Source of the DNA: Pandoraea fibrosis
Lineage (GTDB): Bacteria > Pseudomonadota > Gammaproteobacteria > Burkholderiales > Burkholderiaceae
Assembly (NCBI RefSeq): GCF_000807775.2
Contig: NZ_CP047385.1
Location: 992,001-1,056,000 of the forward strand
Direction of reading: 5' to 3'
Length of the DNA: 64,000 bases
A model generated the notes under the pieces. It had not been told where the DNA came from. It searched no databases and saw nothing but the letters and a program-made list of their open reading frames with translations. Below are positions 1-11,769 of this stretch, in pieces. Every line of letters starts with the position of its first letter. Positions within the stretch are counted from its first letter, which is position 1. Both the position numbers and the translations under genes were made by a program.

Positions 1-132
1 CAGCGGGCTAGGGTGATGCCTCGTGGCAAACCGTGCTTCGGACCGGCCGGCACGGCAACGCGGGTCGCCACGACCGGCGTCGCCATGCACTGCGGCCGCC
101 GGGAGGGCGGCCGCGAGCGGTTGCGCGAAGGA

Positions 133-459
133 TCAGAGCGCCTTGATGGTGCCCTTCGGCAGCAGGGTCGTGATGGCGCCCTTCTGCACGTTGATCTCGA
201 CGTTCTCTGCGATCTCAACGGTCACGAAGGTCTCGCCGACCTTCGAGATACGACCGGCCAGGCCGCCCGACGTCACCACTTCGTCGCCCTTGGCGAGCGC
301 AGCCAGCATGTTGCGGGTCTCTTTCTGGCGCTTCATTTGCGGACGAATCATGATGAAGTACAACACCACGAACATCAGCACGAGCGGCAGGAAGCTCATC
401 AGGTTGCTGGTCGGACTGGCAGCGCCTGCCGTCTGAGCGAAGGCTTCGGAAATCAGCAC
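133..459 (-). CDS. yajC: Sec translocase accessory subunit YajC
   Basis: This 108-residue protein matches YajC, the small inner-membrane partner of SecDF in the Sec export machinery. It has a short N-terminus and one hydrophobic segment at about residues 21-40 ending in IMIRPQMKRQ. A soluble cytoplasmic tail follows with the family's KGDEVVTSGGLAGRI stretch. Length is normal for the family. It lies downstream of queA and tgt on the same strand, the common proteobacterial order queA-tgt-yajC-secD-secF; secD would fall just outside the left edge of the window. The 132 bases to its left hold no gene I can support. Confidence 0.97.
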   Translation of the reverse strand: MLISEAFAQTAGAASPTSNLMSFLPLVLMFVVLYFIMIRPQMKRQKETRNMLAALAKGDEVVTSGGLAGRISKVGETFVTVEIAENVEINVQKGAITTLLPKGTIKAL

Positions 460-633
460 GTTCGGTTCTCCTTATGTAAGACGTGTAAAAGCCGCGTGTG
501 GCCGGTCTTGCGGACACGCGCGGCGTGTGTTTCGGTGCGAGGATGCAGGATCCAAGCCCGGCATTTTACCACTGCCCGACCCCGTTCCCCCGGGGATTCG
601 GTGCCCATTTCAATCGTTGTCGGGCCCCGGCCA

Positions 634-2992
<2,359 letters not shown>

Positions 2993-3094
2993 CAGCGTTT
3001 ACAATGCGTAGCAACCGACATTTTACTTGGTTCGTCCGAAGGCTTGCCGGCACGGTGTGTGCCGCACGGGCGAACGCCCCCGACTCGCGACTGC

Positions 3095-5416
3095 ATGACC
3101 GAACGCAGAATGCCCGCCACCGCGCCTGACGACGCCCCTGCCGACCTCGTGGATCTTGCCGATGCCGCAGGCGCACAGGCAGATGCCGCGTCCCGCCCCG
3201 CTGCGAAACGCGCGCGGCGCACGTCCGCCGAGACTGACACGCCAACCGGCGCGCACGCTTCCGAGCCCGAGCCCAAGTCCGCCAAGTCGGGAAAGACGGC
3301 GAAGTCTTCCCAATCCGCCAAATCCGCAAAAGACGCCAAGCCCGCCGCACGCAAGACGGCTGGCTCCGCCACGGTCGACAAGCTCGCCAAACTGGGTCTG
3401 AAGCGCGACATCGACCTGATCCTGCATCTGCCGATGCGCTACGAGGATGAAACCACGCTGCGCAAGATCGGCGACGTGCTGCCCAGCGAACTGGCGCAGG
3501 TCGAAGGCGTGGTCACGGCGAGCGAAGTGGCGTACCGGCCGCGCCGTCAGTGGGTAGTACGCATCGCGGACGACGGCCACGAGCTCGTGCTGCGTTTTCT
3601 GAATTTCTACGGCAGCCAGCAGAAGCAACTCGCCATTGGCACGCGCGTGCGGGTGCGCGGCGAAGTGCGCGGCGGTTTTTTCGGACTGGAGATGGTGCAC
3701 CCCGCGTACCGCGTAGTGCAGGACGCTGCGGCGCCGCTTCCCGAATCCCTCACGCCGGTGTATCCGAGCGCGGCTGGCTTGTCGCAGGCCTATCTGCGCA
3801 AGGCGATTCACAACGCCATGGAGCGCACCCCGTTGCCGGAGTTGTTGCCGACGGGGCTGCTTCAGCGCGCCATCGGCCCTGACCATCCCCTCCCGGCGCT
3901 GGCCGATGCCGTGCGGCTGTTGCACGCGCCGCCCCCTAACGTGTCGGAGACGGCGCTCATCGAGCGTTCGCATCCGGCATGGTTGCGCATCAAGTGCGAG
4001 GAACTGCTCGCGCAGCAACTGTCGCTCAAGCGGGCGCAGGCGGCGCGCCGGCGTCTCGCGGCGCCGTCCTTCGGCAAGCCCGTGCCGGGCGGTTTGCTCC
4101 AGCGTTTCGAAGCTGCGTTGCCGTTTCGTCTGACGGGCGCGCAGCAACGCGTGTGGGCAGAAATTCAGACCGATCTGGCCGAACCGCATCCGATGCAGCG
4201 TCTGTTGCAGGGCGACGTGGGCAGTGGCAAGACGATCATCGCGGCGCTGGCCGCGGCGCAGGCGATCGACGCCGGCTTTCAGGCGGCGATCATGGCGCCG
4301 ACCGAAATCCTCGCGGAACAGCATCTGCGCAAGCTCTCGGCGTGGCTCACGCCGTTGGGCGTGGAGGTCGCATGGCTGGCCGGCAGCATGAAGGCCAAAG
4401 AGAAGCGCGAAGCGCTCGCGCGCGTGGCGAGCGGCGAGGCGCAACTCGTCATCGGCACGCACGCGATCATTCAGGACACGGTCACGTTCGCGCGTCTGGG
4501 CATGGCGGTCGTCGACGAACAGCACCGGTTCGGGGTGGCGCAACGTCTCGCCCTGCGCAGCAAGATGCAAACGGCGGGCATGGGGGCAAACGCCATGCCG
4601 CATCAATTGATGATGAGTGCGACGCCCATTCCGCGCACGCTCGCGATGACCTACTACGCCGATCTCGATGTCTCCGTGATCGACGAGTTGCCGCCGGGCC
4701 GCAGCCCGGTCGTCACGAAGCTGATCAGCGACACGCGCCGCCCCGAAGTGATCGATCGCGTTCGGGCGGCGGCGCTGGCCGGACGTCAGGTGTACTGGGT
4801 GTGTCCGTTGATCGAGGAAAGCGAGGCGCTGCAATTGCAGACGGCCGTCGACACCCACACCCAATTGGTCGCGGCGCTGCCCGAACTGCGCGTGGGACTC
4901 GTGCACGGACGTCTCTCCCCGGCAGAAAAAGCCGCCGTGATGGATGACTTCACGCGCGGCGACACCCATCTGCTGGTGGCGACCACTGTCATCGAAGTGG
5001 GCGTGGACGTGCCCAACGCGTCGCTCATGGTGATCGAACATGCGGAGCGCTTCGGACTTGCGCAATTGCACCAGTTAAGAGGACGCGTCGGGCGGGGCTC
5101 CGCAGAATCCGTTTGCCTGCTGATGTACGCGTCGCCATTGTCGATGGGCGCGAAGGCTCGCCTGCAAACGATGCGCGAGACGACCGACGGTTTCGTCATC
5201 GCGCGGCGCGATCTGGAAATCCGCGGGCCGGGTGAGTTTCTCGGGGCGCGGCAGTCGGGCGCGGCCATGCTGCGCTTCGTCGATCTGAATGAGGACGCGT
5301 GGTTGATTCCTGGGGCGCAGGAAGCGGCCGATGTGCTGCTGAAGTCCCATCCCGGCGCGGTGGCTGCGCATCTGGAGCGCTGGCTTGGGGCGCGGGAAGA
5401 CTATCTGAAGGCGTGA
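3095..5416 (+). CDS. recG: ATP-dependent DNA helicase RecG
   Basis: A 773-residue RecG, the branched-DNA translocase that regresses stalled forks and processes Holliday junctions. The wedge/OB domain is followed by Walker A LLQGDVGSGKTIIAA, the DExH-like box VVDEQHRFG, the motif MSATPIPRTLAMT, and helicase C-terminal motifs including TTVIEVGVDVPNA and QLRGRVGRG. The frame is open far upstream, but that part is antisense to queA; the ATG at 3095 follows the queA start and is the likely initiator. About 90 residues precede the conserved core (VDKLAKLGLKRDIDL) and are rich in Ala, Lys, Ser and Thr, a low-complexity basic tail absent from the usual ~690-residue RecG. Confidence 0.95.
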   Translation: MTERRMPATAPDDAPADLVDLADAAGAQADAASRPAAKRARRTSAETDTPTGAHASEPEPKSAKSGKTAKSSQSAKSAKDAKPAARKTAGSATVDKLAKLGLKRDIDLILHLPMRYEDETTLRKIGDVLPSELAQVEGVVTASEVAYRPRRQWVVRIADDGHELVLRFLNFYGSQQKQLAIGTRVRVRGEVRGGFFGLEMVHPAYRVVQDAAAPLPESLTPVYPSAAGLSQAYLRKAIHNAMERTPLPELLPTGLLQRAIGPDHPLPALADAVRLLHAPPPNVSETALIERSHPAWLRIKCEELLAQQLSLKRAQAARRRLAAPSFGKPVPGGLLQRFEAALPFRLTGAQQRVWAEIQTDLAEPHPMQRLLQGDVGSGKTIIAALAAAQAIDAGFQAAIMAPTEILAEQHLRKLSAWLTPLGVEVAWLAGSMKAKEKREALARVASGEAQLVIGTHAIIQDTVTFARLGMAVVDEQHRFGVAQRLALRSKMQTAGMGANAMPHQLMMSATPIPRTLAMTYYADLDVSVIDELPPGRSPVVTKLISDTRRPEVIDRVRAAALAGRQVYWVCPLIEESEALQLQTAVDTHTQLVAALPELRVGLVHGRLSPAEKAAVMDDFTRGDTHLLVATTVIEVGVDVPNASLMVIEHAERFGLAQLHQLRGRVGRGSAESVCLLMYASPLSMGAKARLQTMRETTDGFVIARRDLEIRGPGEFLGARQSGAAMLRFVDLNEDAWLIPGAQEAADVLLKSHPGAVAAHLERWLGAREDYLKA

Positions 5417-5593
5417 ACGCTGGCCTTGGTTGGCTCTGGCTGGGCGTCTGTGCGGCGGCGAGGGATGGGGCCGGATCGGGGGGATGACGATGAGCGCGTC
5501 GCCCGAAAACGGGCAATTGCCGCTCGATTGTGCTATAAAAAACAAAATCTATCGATTGCGGTACTTCGATTAATTTACACAGGTTAGGACGAC

Positions 5594-6538
5594 ATGACCC
5601 TCACGGAACTCAAGTACATCGTGGCGGTGGCGCGTGAACGCCATTTCGGTCGCGCGGCGGAAGCCTGTTTCGTCAGCCAGCCGACGCTCTCGGTGGCCAT
5701 CAAGAAGCTCGAAGACGAGCTGAACGTACAGATTTTTGAGCGTGGCGCGGCGGAAGTGAGCGTGACGCCCCTCGGCGAGCAGATCGTCGCCCAGGCGCAA
5801 CGCGTGCTCGAGCAGACCATCGCCATCAAGGAAATTGCCAAGCAGGGGCGCGATCCGCTGGCCGGGCCGCTGCGTCTGGGCGTGATCTACACGATCGGGC
5901 CGTATCTGCTGCCCGCGCTCGTCAAAGAGATGATCGAGACTACGGCGCAGATGCCGCTCATGCTGCAAGAGAACTACACGCTCAAGCTCATCGAGTTGCT
6001 CAAGCAGGGCGAGATCGATGCCGCGATCATGGCGCTGCCGTTCCCCGAGAGCGGCCTGATGGTGCGTCCGCTATACGACGAGCCGTTCGTGGTGGCGCTG
6101 CCGCGCTCGCATCCATGGGCCGATCGCACGCAGATCGATGCCGGCGACCTCAAGCAAGAGACGATGCTTCTCCTCGGCAGCGGCCACTGCTTCCGCGATC
6201 ATGTGCTCGGCGTGTGTCCGGAGCTGATGCGCTTCTCGCAGAACGCCGATGGCATCCAGAAGACGTTCGAGGGCTCGTCGCTCGAAACGATTCGCCATAT
6301 GGTCGCAAGCGGTGTCGGAATTACTGTCCTGCCGAAGACGTCGGTGCCGGACACGCAGGCCCCCGACAGCTTGTTACGCTATGTGCCGTTCTCGGCCCCG
6401 GTGCCGGACCGTCGCGTCGTGCTGGCGTGGCGCAAGAGCTTCACGCGTCTGCCGGCCATCGAAGCGGTGGCTCAGGCCATTGCCCGCTGCCATCTGCCGG
6501 GCATCATCCCGCTCGATCTGCCGGCGACGTCGAACTGA
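5594..6538 (+). CDS. oxyR: Hydrogen peroxide-sensing LysR-type regulator OxyR
   Basis: A 314-residue LysR-family activator. The winged HTH occupies about residues 1-60 (MTLTELKYIVAVARERHFG, CFVSQPTLSVAIKKLE), followed by a LysR substrate domain. The redox pair GHCFRDHVLGVC puts cysteines at 199 and 208, the same numbering and spacing as the disulfide-forming pair of E. coli OxyR, which makes this OxyR rather than a generic LysR protein. It is followed on the same strand by katA, a classical OxyR target, and dps lies about 3 kb away. Confidence 0.95.
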   Translation: MTLTELKYIVAVARERHFGRAAEACFVSQPTLSVAIKKLEDELNVQIFERGAAEVSVTPLGEQIVAQAQRVLEQTIAIKEIAKQGRDPLAGPLRLGVIYTIGPYLLPALVKEMIETTAQMPLMLQENYTLKLIELLKQGEIDAAIMALPFPESGLMVRPLYDEPFVVALPRSHPWADRTQIDAGDLKQETMLLLGSGHCFRDHVLGVCPELMRFSQNADGIQKTFEGSSLETIRHMVASGVGITVLPKTSVPDTQAPDSLLRYVPFSAPVPDRRVVLAWRKSFTRLPAIEAVAQAIARCHLPGIIPLDLPATSN

Positions 6539-6611
6539 CGCCGCGTTGAGGGGGCGCTGATAGAGCGCTGACCCATCGGGGCGACCCCGTCCCGAGATCC
6601 CTGAATTCGCC

Positions 6612-6646
6612 ATACGCCGCTGCCTTGTGCCGCGGCGTATTGCTTT
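6612..6646 (+). terminator. Terminator after oxyR
   Basis: A perfect 9-bp stem (ATACGCCGC at 6612-6620 with GCGGCGTAT at 6632-6640) with an 11-nt loop is followed by TGCTTTTG. It probably separates oxyR from the katA transcript. Confidence 0.65.
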
Positions 6647-6799
6647 TGCCTATTAAATATATAAAAACGATTAATTCGACCGTTTTAATAAAAATAATTA
6701 ATCTTGAGTCACTCGTTTGAAACCGCCCCGCCCAAGCGATGAGGGTCCTTCAGACGATGATCGCTGCCCCCGCAGCACGACGCATTCGAGGTGCCGACG

Positions 6800-6883
6800 A
6801 TGACCCAACTGAAGGCCTATTTGCACGACATCGAAACCACGCTGAAACCCATACTCGCCGACTTCGCGCTCATGAGCGCCTGA
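6800..6883 (+). CDS. Possible 27-residue leader ORF upstream of katA
   Basis: The ATG at 6800 opens a 27-codon frame reading [17 protein letters not shown] and ending [16 protein letters not shown] motif sits about 6 bases upstream of the start, and the frame stops 41 bases before the katA start. It lies in the 386-bp oxyR-katA intergenic region; the rest of that region is the oxyR terminator and a very AT-rich stretch (6650-6710) likely to hold the katA promoter. Protein-coding status is uncertain; it could be chance or a leader peptide. Confidence 0.3.
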   Translation: MTQLKAYLHDIETTLKPILADFALMSA

Positions 6884-6924
6884 GTCTCGCGAGATTGCCC
6901 GATCAGGAAACAGGAGAGCGTCAC

Positions 6925-8373
6925 ATGTCAGAAACGAAAAAACTCACTACTGCCGCCGGTGCACCGGTGCCCGATAACCAGAACACGATGACGGCCGGCC
7001 CCCGGGGCCCGGCGCTGCTGCAAGACGTGTGGTTTCTCGAGAAACTCGCCCATTTCGACCGCGAGGTCATTCCGGAGCGTCGTGTGCATGCGAAGGGGTC
7101 GGGCGCCTTCGGCAAGCTCACCATCACACACGACATTACGAAGTTCAGTCGGGCTCGCGTGTTCGAGGCGGTCGGCAAGGAAACGCCGGTCTTCCTCCGT
7201 TTCTCCACGGTCGCCGGTGAGCGCGGCGCGGCCGATGCCGAACGCGATGTGCGCGGTTTCGCCCTGAAGTTCTACACCGACGAGGGGAACTGGGATCTCG
7301 TAGGCAACAACACGCCGGTGTTCTTCGTGCGCGATCCGCTCAAGTTCCCCGACTTCATCCACACGCAAAAGCGCGATCCGAAGACGAACCTGCGCAATCC
7401 GACGGCCGCATGGGACTTTTGGTCGCGTCACCCCGAGTCGCTCCATCAGGTAACGATTCTGATGAGCGATCGCGGCTTGCCGGCGAACTATCGTCAGCAG
7501 CACGGCTTCGGTTCGCATACGTTCAGCTTCATCAACGCCGCGAACGAACGCTTCTGGGTGAAGTTTCACTTCAAGTCGATGCAGGGTGTCGAGAACCTCA
7601 CGAACGCGCAGGCGGCAGAGGTCGTGGCGGGGGATCGGGAGAGTGCGCAGCGTGATCTGTTCGCGTCGATCGAGGCGGGCGACTTCCCGCGCTGGCGCAT
7701 GCAGGTGCAGGTGATGCCCGAGGCAGAGGCCGAGACCTATCGCATCAACCCGTTCGATCTGACGAAAGTGTGGCCGCATGCGGACTACCCGTTGATCGAC
7801 GTAGGCGTGCTGGAGCTGAACCGCAACCCGGAGAACTACTTTGCCGACGTCGAGCAAGCGGCCTTCAATCCGGCCAACGTGGTGCCGGGCATCGGCTTCT
7901 CGCCGGATCGCATGTTGCAGGGACGCCTGTTCTCTTACGGCGACACGCAGCGCTATCGACTGGGCGTGAACCACAGCGCGATTCCGGTCAATGCGCCGAA
8001 ATGCCCGTTCCACAACAGCTTCCATCGGGATGGCGCGATGCGCGTGGACGGCAATCTGGGCAGCACGCCGAACTACGAACCGAATCGCTACGGCGCGTTT
8101 GCCGAGCAGCCGGAATTCCGTGAGCCGCCGCAAGCCGTGGGTGCCGTGGCCGATCGCTTCGATCACCGCGAGGATGACGACTACTACTCGCAGCCGCGTG
8201 CCTTGTTCCATCTGTTCGACGATGCGCAGAAGTCGCGGTTGTTCGGCAATATCGCCGCCGCAATGCAGGGCGTGCCCGACGACGTCGCCGAGCGTCAGAT
8301 CGGTCACTTCGCCAAGATCGATCCGGCGTATGCGCAAGGGGTGATCGCAGCACGTCAGGCGTTGCTGAAGTAA
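6925..8373 (+). CDS. katA: Monofunctional haem catalase, small-subunit type
   Basis: A 482-residue catalase that disproportionates hydrogen peroxide to water and oxygen in the cytoplasm. The distal haem His lies in [12 protein letters not shown] (His55), followed by [28 protein letters not shown] blocks, and the proximal haem ligand Tyr is in [17 protein letters not shown]. The size is that of clade 3 small-subunit catalases. The start at 6925 follows CAGGAGAGCGTCAC, a good ribosome binding site; the frame is open 62 codons further upstream without family similarity. It lies downstream of oxyR, so OxyR control is probable though inferred. Confidence 0.96.
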   Translation: MSETKKLTTAAGAPVPDNQNTMTAGPRGPALLQDVWFLEKLAHFDREVIPERRVHAKGSGAFGKLTITHDITKFSRARVFEAVGKETPVFLRFSTVAGERGAADAERDVRGFALKFYTDEGNWDLVGNNTPVFFVRDPLKFPDFIHTQKRDPKTNLRNPTAAWDFWSRHPESLHQVTILMSDRGLPANYRQQHGFGSHTFSFINAANERFWVKFHFKSMQGVENLTNAQAAEVVAGDRESAQRDLFASIEAGDFPRWRMQVQVMPEAEAETYRINPFDLTKVWPHADYPLIDVGVLELNRNPENYFADVEQAAFNPANVVPGIGFSPDRMLQGRLFSYGDTQRYRLGVNHSAIPVNAPKCPFHNSFHRDGAMRVDGNLGSTPNYEPNRYGAFAEQPEFREPPQAVGAVADRFDHREDDDYYSQPRALFHLFDDAQKSRLFGNIAAAMQGVPDDVAERQIGHFAKIDPAYAQGVIAARQALLK

Positions 8374-8410
8374 CGCACGGATGTCGTAACACGACGCTTG
8401 GCGAAGTTGG

Positions 8411-8434
8411 CGGGGACGGGTAACACCGTCCCCG
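8411..8434. terminator. Hairpin between convergent katA and ThiE-like gene
   Basis: A perfect 9-bp GC-rich inverted repeat (CGGGGACGG and CCGTCCCCG) encloses a 6-nt loop in the gap between two convergent genes. There is no clear T-tract, so the call as a bidirectional terminator rests on position and stem strength. Confidence 0.4.
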
Positions 8435-8495
8435 TGCAGGCGTTGCGGCTGGCGCTCGCGAATCGTGGCGAACGCGAGATCGGATACGGAATACG

Positions 8496-9176
8496 TCAGG
8501 CCGCTGGCCAGAAGGCACGGATCGCCGCAATACCGTAGGCGCCAGCATGACGAGCGCTCATGAGCGTGTCGGCGCGCATGCCGCCGAGGGCGAAGACCGG
8601 CAGCGAGGTTTGCGCAGCAAGTGCGGTGAATGCGGGCCAGCCGAGCGGTGTCGCGTCGGGGTGCGTGGCGGTGGCAAGTACGGGGGAGAGCGTGACGAAG
8701 TCGAGTCCCAACGCCGTGGCATGGGCGAGTTGCGCGGCGTTGTGACAGGCGGCGCTTATTAGCTTCCAGCCCGCGGGGCGTGCGTGACTGGCCATCAGCC
8801 GATCGCTGGTCAGGTGCCAGCCATCGGCCTGCGGCACGGTGCCGGCGTGAACACCGTTCGCGGCGTCGAGCCAGAGGTCAGCAACGTCGTGCGGCGGGTT
8901 GAGGATGAGTTGTGCCCCGGCGGCATGCGTCAACGCCAGCGCACTCTCTGCCAGCGCACGATAGCCGTCGGCATCGAGGGATCGATTGCGAAGCTGTACG
9001 AGGCGCGTGCCGCGCGCGAGCGCTTGTGCGAGCTGCGACGAAAACGTGGCGATCTGCGCACGCGATGCGACGTCGGGCGTGACCAGAAGCTGGCGGGGCA
9101 GGGCGAGTTGAGCGGGGTTCGAGGTGTCGTTGACGAGGGCGCTCACGCGGGATGTTCCGGCGGGATGGGTGGGCAT
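8496..9176 (-). CDS. ThiE/TenI-like thiamine phosphate synthase family protein
   Basis: A 226-residue TIM-barrel protein of the thiamine monophosphate synthase/TenI superfamily. Recognisable blocks are [23 protein letters not shown] near the N-terminus, HLTSDRL in the middle, [25 protein letters not shown] and the C-terminal phosphate-site region PVFALGGMR. In many betaproteobacteria this domain is the C-terminal half of a Nudix (MutT)-ThiE fusion; here it stands alone after a ~25-residue tail, with no Nudix gene alongside. It could be a true ThiE or an accessory TenI-like enzyme; genuine thiamine synthesis is not established. It is convergent with katA and divergent from dps. Confidence 0.75.
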   Translation of the reverse strand: MPTHPAGTSRVSALVNDTSNPAQLALPRQLLVTPDVASRAQIATFSSQLAQALARGTRLVQLRNRSLDADGYRALAESALALTHAAGAQLILNPPHDVADLWLDAANGVHAGTVPQADGWHLTSDRLMASHARPAGWKLISAACHNAAQLAHATALGLDFVTLSPVLATATHPDATPLGWPAFTALAAQTSLPVFALGGMRADTLMSARHAGAYGIAAIRAFWPAA

Positions 9177-9366
9177 CGGCAGGCGGTTGGCGGACTCTGC
9201 TGCGCCGCAGTCGCGGCGGGTATGCGCGCAGTGTACCCGGAATGGCGGATTGAACGTCTCGAGGAAAGTACGGAGGTGCGGGGCACGCGTCGGCCTCCGC
9301 CGACATTTTCATGACAGGGTTCCCCCCATGTATGAAGGGGGCACCATAGCAAACGGAGTCAACATC

Positions 9367-9855
9367 ATGGCAAAGAAAAGCAACGTGGCCAGCGTGAACA
9401 TCGGCATCAGCGACAAGGATCGCAAGCATATTGTGGAGGGTCTGAGCCATCTGCTGGCCGACACCTACACGCTCTACCTGAAGACGCACAACTTTCATTG
9501 GAACGTCACCGGTCCGATGTTCAACACGCTGCATCTGATGTTCGAAGGGCAGTACAACGAACTGGCGCTGGCCGTCGATCAGATTGCCGAGCGGATTCGC
9601 GCACTGGGCTACCCGGCACCGGGAACCTACAAGGAGTTCGCGAAGCTTTCGTCGATTCCCGAGGCGGACGGCGTGCCGGCCGCTGAGGAGATGATCCGTC
9701 AACTGGTCGAAGGGCAGGAAGCGGTCACGCGCACTGCGCGCGGCATCTTCCCGATCGTCGATGCGGCATCGGACGAGCCGACCGCCGACCTGCTCACGCA
9801 ACGCATGCAGTTGCATGAGAAAAACGCGTGGATGCTGCGCAGCTTGCTGGCCTGA
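9367..9855 (+). CDS. dps: DNA-binding ferritin-like protein Dps
   Basis: A 162-residue Dps miniferritin. It forms dodecamers that oxidise and store iron with peroxide and protect DNA. The intersubunit ferroxidase ligands are visible as His44, His56, Asp71 and Glu75, with the spacing of the E. coli ligands. The Lys-rich [13 protein letters not shown] tail may help DNA binding. The ATG at 9367 lies just after GGAGTC and gives the normal length. A strong terminator follows. Proximity to oxyR and katA suggests co-regulation, but I did not find a convincing OxyR site. Confidence 0.95.
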   Translation: MAKKSNVASVNIGISDKDRKHIVEGLSHLLADTYTLYLKTHNFHWNVTGPMFNTLHLMFEGQYNELALAVDQIAERIRALGYPAPGTYKEFAKLSSIPEADGVPAAEEMIRQLVEGQEAVTRTARGIFPIVDAASDEPTADLLTQRMQLHEKNAWMLRSLLA

Positions 9856-9882
9856 ACTTGGCCTGTCTCTGGTTTCCCTTCA

Positions 9883-9909
9883 CGCCCGTGCGCTCGCACG
9901 GGCGTTTTT
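9883..9909 (+). terminator. Terminator after dps
   Basis: A perfect 9-bp stem (CGCCCGTGC with GCACGGGCG) with a 4-nt loop is followed by TTTTT, a textbook intrinsic terminator. Confidence 0.9.
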
Positions 9910-10043
9910 GCTCGTGATGCGCCAGCCTCCGTCGGCACGGCGTCACGTGTTTTTCTCACACAGGCGCATCGTTTCCCCTATCGCGCGGGAATGGTCATAG
10001 AGAAAGGGGTGCACTCCTTGGTGCAGTCCAGTACACTCGCCGG

Positions 10044-10832
10044 ATGCCCTTCGATTGGCTCGCCCGCAACCTTCTCGTCAGCCTGTTTCTGCCACCGGTC
10101 AATGTGCTGGTGCTCGCAGGGCTTGCGTTCGTGGTCTGGCGTCGCTGGCCGCGTGTTGGCAAGACGCTGGCGGCGGTCGCCATGCTGGCGCTCTGGGTGC
10201 AGGCGATGCCCTGGTTCGGCCGGCAATTGGCCCATCCGCTGGAGGTCGGAACCCTTGTCGACCTCAAGGCGGTCGACGCCGCCCGTCAGGCGCCGGGGGC
10301 TGCTGCGAAGCTGCCGCAGGCCGTGGTGATTCTCGGCGGTGGGGCGAACCTTCACGGGCCGGAATATGGCCGTGCCAATGGCGCAGACATCAGCGATGCC
10401 ACACTTGCCCGCTTGCGCTACGGCGCGTTCCTTGCACGTCGAGCGCAGTTGCCGGTACTCGTCTCCGGAGGCAGCCCGACAGGCGAGGCCGTCGAAGCCC
10501 GTGTGATGGCGGAAATTGCGACGGACGAGCTGGGGGTGCCAGTGCGCTGGGTCGAGGCTCAATCATTGAACACGGCGCAAAACGCCGCTTTTAGCGCGCA
10601 TATGCTGACGAACTCCGGCGTATCGCGCATCTATCTGGTCACGAGCACATGGCATATGCGCCGTGCCCGCGATCAGTTCGAACGTGCCGGACTCACGGTG
10701 GTACCCGCACCGTGCTGCAACGCGAACGCGTTCGAGCCGGATATCGTGCCGGGCTGGTGGCCGACCGTCGGCGGCCTGCGCACCACGCATCAGGCCTTGC
10801 GTGAGTGGATGGGCCTGGCGGTGGGGCACTGA
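10044..10832 (+). CDS. YdcF/ElyC/SanA family (DUF218) membrane-anchored protein
   Basis: A 262-residue protein with two N-terminal hydrophobic segments (about residues 8-30 and 40-58). A DUF218 domain follows, marked by AVVILGGGANLHGPEYG, PVLVSGGSPTGEAVEARVM, the acidic/asparagine site EAQSLNTAQNAAFSAHML and the C-terminal TSTWHMRRARDQFER. Relatives such as ElyC and SanA affect envelope biogenesis and antibiotic sensitivity; the exact reaction is not known. Neighbours do not help assign a role. Confidence 0.85.
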   Translation: MPFDWLARNLLVSLFLPPVNVLVLAGLAFVVWRRWPRVGKTLAAVAMLALWVQAMPWFGRQLAHPLEVGTLVDLKAVDAARQAPGAAAKLPQAVVILGGGANLHGPEYGRANGADISDATLARLRYGAFLARRAQLPVLVSGGSPTGEAVEARVMAEIATDELGVPVRWVEAQSLNTAQNAAFSAHMLTNSGVSRIYLVTSTWHMRRARDQFERAGLTVVPAPCCNANAFEPDIVPGWWPTVGGLRTTHQALREWMGLAVGH

Positions 10833-10950
10833 CCCGCGCGGCATCCGCAAAATGTCACGAAGCCCCGGCATCGTAGGCAGAAGATTGATGCTCCGGAGTC
10901 CCGCGTTCGCGAGGCTTCCTGATTTGCCAACCCTAAAACGAGAGAGACGT

Positions 10951-11358
10951 ATGAAGACGAAAGCAGTCCTGAGCGTTGAAGACGTGCAGAAGATCAACGC
11001 CGCCGCTGTGGCCGAAGCGACCGCCAACGGCTGGAACGTGTGCATCACGATCGTCGACGACGGTGGCCATGCCCTGTCGCTGTATCGCATGGACGGCGCT
11101 GCCCCCAGCACCGCCATGATGTCGCTGGGCAAAGCGCAGACGTCGGCCGTCGGCCGTCGCGAAAGCGGTGCGTTCGAAGAGATGATCAACGGCGGGCGCT
11201 TCGCATTTCTGAGCGCGCCGAACACGGCGATGCTCGAGGGCGGCGTGCCCATCGTCGTCGACGGCAACGTCATTGGTGCGGTGGGCGTGTCCGGTGTGAA
11301 GTCGGCGCAAGACGCACAGATCGCACGCGCCGGCATTGCGACCGTGACCGGCGGCTGA
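10951..11358 (+). CDS. GlcG/HbpS-type haem-binding family protein
   Basis: A 135-residue single-domain protein of the GlcG/HbpS family. The conserved core reads NGWNVCITIVDDGGHALSLYRMDGA, LGKAQTSAVGR, GVPIVVDGNVIGAVGVSG. Members have been reported to bind haem or to accompany glycolate and other operons; the physiological role here is open. The ATG at 10951 follows AACGAGAGAGACGT. It sits 118 bp after the YdcF-like gene and ends before a strong intrinsic terminator. Confidence 0.85.
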   Translation: MKTKAVLSVEDVQKINAAAVAEATANGWNVCITIVDDGGHALSLYRMDGAAPSTAMMSLGKAQTSAVGRRESGAFEEMINGGRFAFLSAPNTAMLEGGVPIVVDGNVIGAVGVSGVKSAQDAQIARAGIATVTGG

Positions 11359-11420
11359 TCGAACGATCGATGCGCCAGGGCGTCCGGGGCTCCGGATCTT
11401 TGCCCTGCGCCGGAAAGACA

Positions 11421-11456
11421 AAAACATCGCCGATGACATTCGGCGATGTTTTTTTT
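11421..11456 (+). terminator. Terminator after the GlcG/HbpS-like gene
   Basis: A perfect 10-bp stem (AACATCGCCG with CGGCGATGTT) with an 8-nt loop is followed by eight T residues. Confidence 0.92.
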
Positions 11457-11471
11457 CGGGCGCGCCAAAAG

Positions 11472-11495
11472 AAAAACCCGTCCGCGAGGACGGGT
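11472..11495 (-). terminator. Minus-strand terminator facing hemP
   Basis: ACCCGTCC at 11476-11483 pairs perfectly with GGACGGGT at 11488-11495 around a GCGA tetraloop. On the minus strand the stem is followed by TTTTTC. It lies 275 bp beyond the hemP stop, so it may end the hemP transcript or a separate small RNA. Confidence 0.8.
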
Positions 11496-11769
11496 CAAAG
11501 GCTTGTCAGGCCGGATGGCCCTACCTGAGGCTTGGCAGGCCGGGCCACGAGGAGAACATCAATGAAACCCGAGGGGATGGACAAAAAAAGTGGCTTGGCT
11601 GGCGCGCAACGCAGGTAGAGAGGGGCTTGCCGTAACTATATGGGATCGCGTTGCGTTCGCTGGCTACTGCCAAACACCTCTTAGGCGAGGTGGTCCCCAC
11701 AAAACTCGGTGAAGGTGACGGCACGGTCGTGGTCATGCCGCCGCCAAAATTCGTGATGGCTTGGGTGCC
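11496..11769 (-). other. Gene-free stretch between hemP and its terminator; possible small RNA
   Basis: No convincing protein is encoded here. A 71-codon minus-strand frame (11521-11736) lacks protein character and a ribosome binding site. The stretch has a 13-bp near-identical direct repeat, GGCTTGTCAGGCC at 11500-11512 and GGCTTGGCAGGCC at 11529-11541. It ends at a good minus-strand terminator. A long hemP 3' UTR or a non-coding RNA would both fit. Confidence 0.35.

Noticed and set aside
3023-5071. Long minus-strand open frame (682 codons) opposite recG
   Set aside because: It is the antisense shadow of a high-GC gene; its translation is Arg/His/Gln-rich without any family motif, while recG is certain on the other strand.
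11496-11769. Possible 6S RNA, tmRNA or RNase P RNA
   Set aside because: No conserved signature of these RNAs could be recognised; only a generic candidate small RNA is reported.
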